A stretch of DNA of 11,794 nucleotides from Acholeplasmataceae bacterium UBA5617 (lineage in GTDB: Bacteria; Bacillota_I; Bacilli_A; Acholeplasmatales; Acholeplasmataceae): positions 1 to 11,794 of the forward strand of contig DIKN01000041.1 of assembly GCA_002424575.1 (NCBI GenBank). The letters are read 5' to 3'. The first letter of the stretch is position 1, and every line of letters begins with the position of its first letter. The notes beneath the pieces are model-generated. The model did no database searches and was not told the origin of the DNA. It was given only the letters and a program-made list of their open reading frames with translations. A program made the translations under genes and the position numbers. Shown here in pieces: positions 1-5,226 of the stretch.

Positions 1-8
1 AAGAAAAC

Positions 9-46
9 AATACATTAACAATACATTTATAATTTTAATAATACAT
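9..46. promoter_or_regulatory. Cluster of three AATACATT operator boxes
   Basis: The octamer AATACATT occurs exactly three times, at 9-16, 20-27 and 40-47. The start-to-start distances are 11 and 20 bases, about one and two helical turns. All lie on or just after the leftward promoter at 26-55. The same box recurs in the regulator-kinase intergenic region (821-918), so these are candidate sites for the adjacent GntR-family regulator. Binding is inferred. Confidence 0.5.
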
Positions 47-55
47 TTTTGACAA
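26..55 (-). promoter_or_regulatory. Leftward promoter for a gene beyond the left edge
   Basis: Read leftward there is a -35 TTGTCA (50-55), an 18-base spacer and a -10 TATAAA (26-31). The transcript would leave the window, so the gene is unseen. Two copies of AATACAT lie on it: one in the spacer (40-46) and one touching the -10 (20-26). A third (9-15) lies just downstream. The U-tract of the regulator gene's terminator overlaps the -35, so the two units are packed end to start. Confidence 0.55.
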
Positions 56-84
56 AAAGAAAACCGCAGACTATTTTCTGCGGT
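55..84 (-). terminator. Rho-independent terminator of the GntR regulator gene
   Basis: ACCGCAGA (63-70) pairs perfectly with TCTGCGGT (77-84) around a 6-base loop. Read leftward it is followed by a T-rich run (TTTCTTTTTG). The stop codon TAG (71-73) lies in the loop, so the hairpin is built partly from the last codons of the gene. Confidence 0.75.
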
Positions 85-805
85 AGAAAAGCCGGGTACG
101 ATATTCATAATGTGCTGCATTGTAGTAGGTTTCTGTATACTCAATCAGCTTATTTGAAGCATCATAGGCAAACCGTTTTCGCTTGAGCTGCGGGGATTCA
201 TCATAGATGTGAAGCAGATTTTTCACGCTTTTAGGTGCAATCACGGCTGAGACAACCTCCTCAAATAGATTAAAGAAAACTTGTTTGGATGATAAATACT
301 GATAGAGTGAACCATATAAGAATTCTTTTGTGTTTGGAAGCTCGATGACAGGAATCATGTAAGTATCTGAATATAGAATGGGGATGAGGGTTCCTCGGAC
401 ACGCTGTAAGTTATAAAGCATATCACCTTCTTGAATCTTGAAGATAGAAGCTAAAATCTTATCAGCGGGGATGAGTTTTAATGTCGCATCAATCGTTTTT
501 GAAGGTAGTCCCATTTCATTCATTTCATTGGTAAACGATTGAATGAGTGTAAAATTGGACATGGAACTTTGCGTTTTAAGAACAGTTGTTCCATAGCCAG
601 CGCGTCTGGTTAAATATTGTTCTTTGACGAGTTGTGCGATGGCTGCTCGAATCGTGACACGGGATACACCATACGTCTCAGAAAGTTCCTTTTCAGAGGG
701 GATGATGTCTCCTTCTTTCCATTCACCCGATTCGATTTTTTGTTTGATCATGTTTCGTATTTGTACATAGAAGGGTTGTTTATCGATCAGATTGATGCCA
801 GGCAT
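71..805 (-). CDS. GntR-family transcriptional regulator, HutC/UTRA type
   Basis: This is a 244-residue DNA-binding regulator. Residues about 8-70 form the GntR winged helix-turn-helix: PFYVQIRNMIKQKIESGEW, then GDIIPSEKELSETYGVSRVT, then a wing ending in RRAGYGTTV. The rest (about 85-240) matches a UTRA effector domain, which in this subfamily binds small sugars, sugar phosphates or other metabolites. Length is typical for the family (about 240). The open frame extends to a GTG at 814, but that GTG lies inside the Shine-Dalgarno AGAGGTG (812-818). The ATG at 803-805, six bases downstream of it, is the better start. The gene is divergent from a NAGK-like sugar kinase, and AATACAT-type boxes cover both promoters, so autoregulation and control of the kinase are likely. 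An amino-sugar effector in the style of NagR/YvoA is plausible but not shown. Two overlapping promoters with an 11-base offset precede it. Confidence 0.93.
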   Translation of the reverse strand: MPGINLIDKQPFYVQIRNMIKQKIESGEWKEGDIIPSEKELSETYGVSRVTIRAAIAQLVKEQYLTRRAGYGTTVLKTQSSMSNFTLIQSFTNEMNEMGLPSKTIDATLKLIPADKILASIFKIQEGDMLYNLQRVRGTLIPILYSDTYMIPVIELPNTKEFLYGSLYQYLSSKQVFFNLFEEVVSAVIAPKSVKNLLHIYDESPQLKRKRFAYDASNKLIEYTETYYNAAHYEYRTRLFYRRK

Positions 806-820
806 CGCCATCACCTCTTT

Positions 821-863
821 AATACATCAATTGTATCATCATTTAGATACATTTACAATACAA
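821..863. promoter_or_regulatory. GntR operator candidates: palindrome ATACA-N5-TGTAT plus two further half-sites
   Basis: ATACA (822-826) and TGTAT (832-836) form a perfect inverted repeat with a 5-base centre, just upstream of the regulator's ribosome-binding site. Further half-sites GATACAT (846-852) and AATACAA (857-863) are 11 bases apart and each touches a -10 of a regulator promoter. Short AT-rich palindromes with TGTA/TACA arms are a common GntR operator form. Assignment to this regulator is inference from position and repetition. Confidence 0.5.
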
Positions 864-884
864 TATACGTCAAGAAAACGTCAA
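844..884 (-). promoter_or_regulatory. Two overlapping promoters of the GntR regulator gene
   Basis: Leftward, TTGACG (868-873) has an 18-base spacer to TATCTA (844-849). A second TTGACG (879-884) has an 18-base spacer to TATTGT (855-860). The -35 boxes sit in a tandem repeat, ACGTCAAGAA on the plus strand at 867-876 and 878-887. Both -10s overlap AATACAT-like boxes. Neither -10 is a perfect consensus. Confidence 0.4.
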
Positions 885-890
885 GAATGA

Positions 891-920
891 TTGACAGTGT
901 ACCCCTCTTTCATGTATTGT
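891..920 (+). promoter_or_regulatory. Promoter of the sugar kinase gene with an operator box on the -10
   Basis: A consensus -35 TTGACA (891-896), an 18-base spacer and -10 TATTGT (915-920) precede the kinase. ATGTATT (912-918), the reverse complement of the AATACAT box, overlaps the -10, so a bound regulator would block this promoter. Confidence 0.5.
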
Positions 921-940
921 GAAGATAGCGAGGTGAGAAA

Positions 941-1852
941 ATGGCTTATTATGTAGGCATTGATGGTGGAGGAACAAAAACGAAGGTTGTTGTTATCGAT
1001 GAGCATGAAAACGTCGTTCATGAAGGTATGTCTGGTCCTTCATCAACCGATACAGTCTCACCCGATGAAACACTTGGCTCTTTTTTTCATGCACTTAAAC
1101 CATTTTATGAAAGATATCCAAAAGCAACATTCCAAAGTATCTTTATCGGATTAGGTGGAATCGTATCTGAAGAGGATGGTCACGAGGTTGAACATCTCAT
1201 CAAACGGTTAAAAGGGATTAACGAAAAGACGATCATTCGTGCACGTAATGATATGGAAAATGCACTCTATAGTGGTCTTCTCTTCGAAGAAGGCATCGCC
1301 TTAATATGTGGCACCGGTATGGTTGCTTTTGGTAAAAATAAGCTTGGCGAAACACATAAAGCGGGGGGATGGGGGTTTAAGGAAGGCGATTTAGGCTCTT
1401 CTTATGATTTGGGGATGCGTGCTTTAAGACATGTCATCAAAGCTTTTGATGGACGTGAAGAAAGAACATCATTTTCAGATGAAGTTGCACGTACTATTGG
1501 TATGAAAACGACATCTGATTTTGTCAAAATCATGCATAAGAACTATCTAGAGCGCACATGGATTGCATCGTTAGCACCTCTGGTGACGAAGCATTTGCTT
1601 CTTAAAGACCCTATTGCAAAACATATCGTTTGGGATGCAACGCAAGAACTGACCAATGCCGTTGAAGCCGTTCAAAAAAAGCTAAACTTGAATACTCCTC
1701 AATTGGTGATTGTGGGAAGTCTTGGATATGCAGAAGGTTATCATGAGGTACTTGTTGAAGCACTTCTCAATCGCATCCCTGATTTAGTCATCATCAAACC
1801 ACAGGTTGATCCTGCCTATGCAGCTGCATGCATGGCTAAACGCTTAATCTAA
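941..1852 (+). CDS. BadF/BadG/BcrA/BcrD-type ATPase family kinase, N-acetylglucosamine-kinase-like
   Basis: This 303-residue protein of the ASKHA (actin/sugar kinase/Hsp70) fold probably phosphorylates a sugar or amino sugar with ATP in the cytosol. The phosphate-1 loop IDGGGTKT is at residues 7-14. ARNDMENAL around residues 101-109 carries the candidate catalytic Asp104, matching the VxND motif of N-acetylglucosamine kinases. The phosphate-2 motif ICGTGMVAFG (122-131) and the GGWGFKEGDLGSSYDLG block (142-158) are typical of this family, and VGSLGYAEGY near residue 260 fits the adenosine site. Length fits a single-domain NAGK-type enzyme rather than the larger benzoyl/hydroxyglutaryl-CoA reductase activases. 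The ATG has a Shine-Dalgarno GAGGTG (930-935) five bases upstream. It is divergent from the GntR gene and probably controlled by it. Amino-sugar or murein-sugar use is inferred; the substrate cannot be read from sequence. Confidence 0.88.
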   Translation: MAYYVGIDGGGTKTKVVVIDEHENVVHEGMSGPSSTDTVSPDETLGSFFHALKPFYERYPKATFQSIFIGLGGIVSEEDGHEVEHLIKRLKGINEKTIIRARNDMENALYSGLLFEEGIALICGTGMVAFGKNKLGETHKAGGWGFKEGDLGSSYDLGMRALRHVIKAFDGREERTSFSDEVARTIGMKTTSDFVKIMHKNYLERTWIASLAPLVTKHLLLKDPIAKHIVWDATQELTNAVEAVQKKLNLNTPQLVIVGSLGYAEGYHEVLVEALLNRIPDLVIIKPQVDPAYAAACMAKRLI

Positions 1853-1859
1853 AAATGAA

Positions 1860-1893
1860 GGATGCGACAACATCGTTGTGGCATTCTTTTTTT
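1860..1893 (+). terminator. Rho-independent terminator of the kinase gene
   Basis: GGATGCGACAAC (1860-1871) pairs with GTTGTGGCATTC (1875-1886) around a 3-base loop, with one G-G mismatch and one G-U pair. A run of seven T follows (1887-1893). The end of the T-run forms the start of the next gene's -35. Confidence 0.85.
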
Positions 1894-1920
1894 GACTTTT
1901 TGTGCTAAAACTTCTATAAT
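1892..1920 (+). promoter_or_regulatory. Strong promoter of the Wzy/WaaL-like gene
   Basis: TTGACT (1892-1897), a 17-base spacer and a perfect TATAAT (1915-1920) give a near-consensus housekeeping promoter. Transcription would start near 1927. This rules out the in-frame ATGs at 1862 and 1919 as start codons and supports the one at 1949. Confidence 0.75.
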
Positions 1921-1948
1921 GTTAATGGATAGTCACCTGGGGGTTCAC

Positions 1949-3367
1949 ATGAAGTCATTCGAACGATTTTTAAAAAGTGGTCTCTACATCGCCATCATCT
2001 TTGGTATCACGCTTCTTGCGTGGTCCTTTTATAAGGAAACACCACCTCATGTGTTCAATTTATACAACATGATCGGTGTTTTTGTTTTGATATTGATTAA
2101 CTCATTTCTTCTTGTAAGTTATCGTAATACGCTTTACACGATACCGATTGCTATCGCCTTTCTTTTTATCATCAATAATTCGACAATTTCATTTGAATCA
2201 GTCAATGATATGGGATTTCCATTTATTGCATTTTTCACTGCAATCACAGGCTTTATCATACATTTCATACGATTTAAACCTCAAATCAAGAGAAAAAGAT
2301 TTTTTTGGGGTTTTGCACTTATCGCATTATCTTACGTCATACCACTTTTATACACCCCATTTTCAATCAGCAACTTAACTGTTTCGATGATGGGTGTTCT
2401 ATACTTCGGTCTTTATTTATTTTATTCAAGCACAGTTGAAGGCGATTTAGATTATCTTTTTAAAATCATGATGCTTGCAAACATACTTTTAACAGCTCAA
2501 GTTGGATTTTATATCTATCGAGGATATGTATTAAATCCTGAACTTGACTTTTATCATCGCATCTATGCGGGATGGGGTAGAAATTTGGGTTGGGCTAATA
2601 TCAATGATATGTGTTTCTACATCGCATTAACATTTCCAAGTTACCTCTATTTTATTTTTAAAAAACCACAAACCTATCTTTTATGGTTTCTTATGATCTT
2701 ACCGACAGCAGTTGTCATCTTATCGAAATCACGTGGTGGTATTATCGGATATGTGATTGTTGTGTTGGGTGTGATTGTATTCTTTCTTTTGAGAGGAAAT
2801 AAGAAACACTTAACCCATGGACTCATCTTTCTTGTTATTACCGGAACAATCGCTTATTTTACAAGAGAAATATTTTACATCTGGTGGGATTTCTTCTTGG
2901 ATTCTATCGGTGATGATCTAAACACATTCTCATCTGGACGCATCGATATCTACACTTTTGGATTAGAAATTTTTAAACAAAATCCGATTTTTGGTGGTGG
3001 ATGGTTATCCATAAATCAGTATCCAAATGGTAATCTTTTTGGTAATCGTATCTTTATGTACCATAGCACACTCATCCAAGCTTTGGCAGCCATGGGACTC
3101 TTCGGGTTTCTTGCACTTCTTCTCCACTACACACAAATCCTAACCTATATCTTTAAACATCCAACACTCGAAAAATTTTTGTTTTTAATCGGTTATTTTG
3201 CATCTCAAGTGCATGGACTGATCGACAATGTCCAATATGCAGTGCCCTATAGCATCTTAATTGTCTTATTCCTGTCTATTTTTGAAACCGCACCTCGCCA
3301 AACACATTTTGAATCCATCGATTATCGTTATCATCTCATCAAGTCTAATGAAAAGGGAATTTGCTAA
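1949..3367 (+). CDS. O-antigen ligase/polymerase (Wzy/WaaL)-like membrane protein
   Basis: This 472-residue polytopic membrane protein has about a dozen hydrophobic segments spread over its length. Features of the O-antigen ligase/polymerase family are visible: the VVILSKSRGGIIG segment (SRG at 261-263), the loop SSGRIDIYTFGLEIFKQNP (SGR at 329-331), GGGW (349-352), and His372 in YHSTLIQALAAMG near the end of the large extracytoplasmic loop. Such proteins join lipid-linked repeat units into polysaccharide or transfer glycans to an acceptor on the outer face of the membrane. The open frame reaches back to 1862, but that part contains the upstream terminator and this gene's own -10 box. The ATG at 1949 is chosen; a GGGGG run (1939-1943) can serve as Shine-Dalgarno. 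The gene is monocistronic. The cpsCDB operon elsewhere in the window could regulate the same polysaccharide (inference). Polymerase versus ligase cannot be decided here. Confidence 0.85.
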   Translation: MKSFERFLKSGLYIAIIFGITLLAWSFYKETPPHVFNLYNMIGVFVLILINSFLLVSYRNTLYTIPIAIAFLFIINNSTISFESVNDMGFPFIAFFTAITGFIIHFIRFKPQIKRKRFFWGFALIALSYVIPLLYTPFSISNLTVSMMGVLYFGLYLFYSSTVEGDLDYLFKIMMLANILLTAQVGFYIYRGYVLNPELDFYHRIYAGWGRNLGWANINDMCFYIALTFPSYLYFIFKKPQTYLLWFLMILPTAVVILSKSRGGIIGYVIVVLGVIVFFLLRGNKKHLTHGLIFLVITGTIAYFTREIFYIWWDFFLDSIGDDLNTFSSGRIDIYTFGLEIFKQNPIFGGGWLSINQYPNGNLFGNRIFMYHSTLIQALAAMGLFGFLALLLHYTQILTYIFKHPTLEKFLFLIGYFASQVHGLIDNVQYAVPYSILIVLFLSIFETAPRQTHFESIDYRYHLIKSNEKGIC

Positions 3368-3376
3368 ATTCCCTTT
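3352..3376. terminator. Shared terminator between convergent genes
   Basis: AAAGGGAATTT (3352-3362) and AAATTCCCTTT (3366-3376) form a perfect 11-bp stem with a 3-base loop. It lies where the rightward Wzy-like gene meets the leftward DUF3307 gene. The Wzy stop TAA (3365-3367) is partly in the loop. Read leftward the stem is followed by TTTTC, read rightward by TTTATA, so U-tracts are short on both sides. Confidence 0.65.
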
Positions 3377-3383
3377 ATATCAT

Positions 3384-4142
3384 TCATTCAATTTTAACCA
3401 AAGGAAAACCTATTTTTTGAAAATACCAAACAACAAGGATAGCGGTCACAATTGCTGAAAACATGCTTGCTAAAGTTCCAATCAGATAACGTTTCGAAAA
3501 GTCATTGACATTTTTACTCAGTTTTTCACTTTGTGCCCATGTTTTAAAAGCAATAATCGCTGTGATAAAGATGTAACTAAATGTGGCAACAGTGACAAAT
3601 GTGATTAAGCGTTCCACATAACCTAAGTAGTAACTTTTTTTTAATTCTACCTCGTTTTCTAGTTGACCAACAGTGACTTCTAACAAATCATCGATAAATA
3701 TTCTCATCGGTTTTAATAAAAACATGCAAGCGGTGATCACGGTTAGGTATTGAATACCATAGACCGTGAAGCTGTTGATTTGAAGAAAATTTTGAATCCA
3801 GTAAGCGTAATCATATTCAATTAAGAAGAACAGATAATATATCACGAGAAATCCGACGTGTAACAATTGATCAATGCTATGATTAAGAAACTTGTTTTTT
3901 GAAAAACGAATGTTGAATAAACCAGACGAAATGATATCGACTAAGAGATGAGATAACGTTAGATATAAGGCAACTTTGATGCTCTGTTTACCATAAAAAA
4001 TAAAGAGAACGATGACGTTTGTGAGCAGTATTGGAAGCATGTGTAACAACATGTATCGAATCTGTTTGCCCTTTAAATGTGCGGTTTTATCTCCTTGTAG
4101 ATAATAATCGCTGAGTATATGACTAAAAAATAGTATAATCAT
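3384..4142 (-). CDS. DUF3307-family integral membrane protein
   Basis: This 252-residue membrane protein has about six hydrophobic segments (roughly 33-50, 57-75, 93-113, 124-144, 182-202 and 215-240). The N-terminal third matches DUF3307: SHILSDYYLQGDK at the start, then LLHM, SHLLVDI and SIDQLLH. Together these give a spaced set of polar residues in hydrophobic context: His8, Asp12, His34, His65, Asp69, Asp91 and His95. This looks like HxxxD..H..HxxxD..DxxxH and could bind metal. That reading is inference; the family has no assigned activity that I can name. The ATG at 4142 overlaps the end of the SatD-like gene by 20 bases, with GGGGG about nine bases upstream, so translation is probably coupled. 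DUF3307 proteins commonly neighbour SatD proteins. Stop is TGA. Confidence 0.85.
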   Translation of the reverse strand: MIILFFSHILSDYYLQGDKTAHLKGKQIRYMLLHMLPILLTNVIVLFIFYGKQSIKVALYLTLSHLLVDIISSGLFNIRFSKNKFLNHSIDQLLHVGFLVIYYLFFLIEYDYAYWIQNFLQINSFTVYGIQYLTVITACMFLLKPMRIFIDDLLEVTVGQLENEVELKKSYYLGYVERLITFVTVATFSYIFITAIIAFKTWAQSEKLSKNVNDFSKRYLIGTLASMFSAIVTAILVVWYFQKIGFPLVKIE

Positions 4143-5088
4143 TGAACATTTCCCCCAATTTTTTAAAAATGACTAAGTCATATTTTCGTAACTGCTCGAT
4201 TTTAGCTTTGTTAAACATTTTCGAAATATTTTGTTTGGTTGACCCAGTCAACAACGCAATGTCAGATTGAATTCCATAAATATTTGCTTGATTGATGAGC
4301 TCTGACAATCTTGTATTCGTGAAGCTGTTGACAAATATAGGTTTGATGTAACTTGATCTATCCTCTTCTAAATTATTAATGAATCGATCAATTCTCGTTT
4401 CATTTGAATCAGTCGTTGGTTCTATCTTAAAAGTTGGTAGATTATTTTTGAATTTTATGACTTCAATTATTTTAAAGGTGCTTATGTTCATTTGTAGTGT
4501 TTCAAATGGAAACAAAATTTCAGTCATAAGATCCAACTCTTTTTGGTAATCTGTTTGATTTGCACGAATCACTGAAATCATCTCAAGTAAAATGTTGATT
4601 TCTTCAGTTTTATCATCATAAGACCATATTTGGACATCAATGTCATTGGCTTTTGCTTGGCTAAGTGCACCTTGTGCTAAAATAAAAGCTTGTCCTGTTG
4701 AATAGTTTGAGTTTTTTTCCTCAAAATATGAAAAAACTTCACCGATACCAATACCGACTTTGATGTTTTCTGGATAAAAAAGTTTTTGTAACAATCGACC
4801 ATACAAGAATGCACTTTCTGCTCTGTTGAAGACACCTTGTATGGAATCTCCACCTGAAAAAACGACTTCTTTCTCGAGAGATTTTTCAAAAACTTCATTC
4901 AAACTTAATCTCGTCTTCTCAAGAAGCGCTGTCAAGTCAGCCCATCGCGATGAATCCCCATATCGCGAATTTTTTATATCTGCAGCAAACGTATAACTGA
5001 CCTTTTTTGTTTTTTGTTTCAGGACATTTGATGTTATATCACTACGAACTCTTAATTTAATTTTTGGCTTTTCGATATCGCTAAACAT
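4123..5088 (-). CDS. SatD-family protein: cyclase-like N-terminus plus C-terminal helix-turn-helix
   Basis: This 321-residue soluble protein matches the SatD family, named from the Streptococcus mutans sat (acid tolerance) operon; the biochemical role is unknown. Residues about 31-200 carry SYTFAADIKNSR (Asp37), VVFSGGDSIQGVF (Asp81) and KVGIGIGEV, then STGQAFILAQGALSQA. The order and spacing recall class III nucleotidyl cyclase/GGDEF-type folds, where the first two Asp bind metal. Residues about 273-292, QSDIALLTGSTKQNISKMF, look like a helix-turn-helix. The start at 5088 is chosen over the ATG at 5136, which lies upstream of the -10 and the predicted transcription start. The leader is very short (about 10 bases), with GGGTGAT as Shine-Dalgarno. 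The gene is first in a two-gene unit with the DUF3307 gene. The palindromic promoter suggests autoregulation through its own HTH (inference). Confidence 0.82.
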   Translation of the reverse strand: MFSDIEKPKIKLRVRSDITSNVLKQKTKKVSYTFAADIKNSRYGDSSRWADLTALLEKTRLSLNEVFEKSLEKEVVFSGGDSIQGVFNRAESAFLYGRLLQKLFYPENIKVGIGIGEVFSYFEEKNSNYSTGQAFILAQGALSQAKANDIDVQIWSYDDKTEEINILLEMISVIRANQTDYQKELDLMTEILFPFETLQMNISTFKIIEVIKFKNNLPTFKIEPTTDSNETRIDRFINNLEEDRSSYIKPIFVNSFTNTRLSELINQANIYGIQSDIALLTGSTKQNISKMFNKAKIEQLRKYDLVIFKKLGEMFNDYTIF

Positions 5089-5103
5089 ATGATCACCCAC
5101 ACA

Positions 5104-5140
5104 CATTATAGCATATAATGACCATATGTCAACCATTATA
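5104..5140. promoter_or_regulatory. Palindromic operator candidate on the satD promoter
   Basis: CATTATA (5104-5110), GCA, TATAATG (5114-5120) is a perfect 7+7 inverted repeat. A third copy, CATTATA (5134-5140), is 30 bases from the first, about three helical turns. The palindrome contains the -10 and the third copy lies just upstream of the -35, a layout typical of repressor binding. The HTH of the SatD-like protein is the closest candidate binder. Confidence 0.5.
5105..5132 (-). promoter_or_regulatory. Strong promoter of the SatD-DUF3307 unit
   Basis: Leftward, a perfect -35 TTGACA (5127-5132), a 16-base spacer and a perfect -10 TATAAT (5105-5110). Transcription should start near 5098, about ten bases before the ATG at 5088. 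Confidence 0.8.
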
Positions 5141-5144
5141 GGTT

Positions 5145-5198
5145 TAAAATAAAAAATAAACTCAAATAGGTTTAAATGAAAGTGTCAACCTAAATGAG
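5145..5198 (-). terminator. Terminator of the BCAT-EAL unit
   Basis: CTCAAATAGGTT (5161-5172) and AACCTAAATGAG (5187-5198) pair at 10 of 12 positions around a 14-base loop. Read leftward, a T-rich tract (TTTATTTTTTATTTT, 5146-5160) follows. The large loop makes it weaker than the other terminators here. A direct repeat ATAGGTTTAAA (5138-5148 and 5166-5176) overlaps it. Confidence 0.55.
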
Positions 5199-5226
5199 AT
5201 TATTTTGATCGGATATTTTTTATGAA

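Noticed and set aside
9..47. Short repeats as a CRISPR array or iterons
   Set aside because: Units are only 8 bases with unequal spacing, no spacers exist, and the copies coincide with promoter elements, so operators explain them better.
617..922. Rightward 101-codon open frame antisense to the regulator gene
   Set aside because: It is opposite a clear GntR gene, contains both promoters and the operators, and its protein has no recognisable pattern.
3384..3386. UGA read as tryptophan (mycoplasma code)
   Set aside because: UGA ends the DUF3307 and PotD-like genes at family-consistent lengths directly before terminators, and all clear genes use UGG for tryptophan without needing UGA.
5138..5176. 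Direct repeat ATAGGTTTAAA as an independent regulatory element
   Set aside because: The second copy is an arm of the BCAT-EAL terminator and the AT-rich background makes a chance 11-base match credible.
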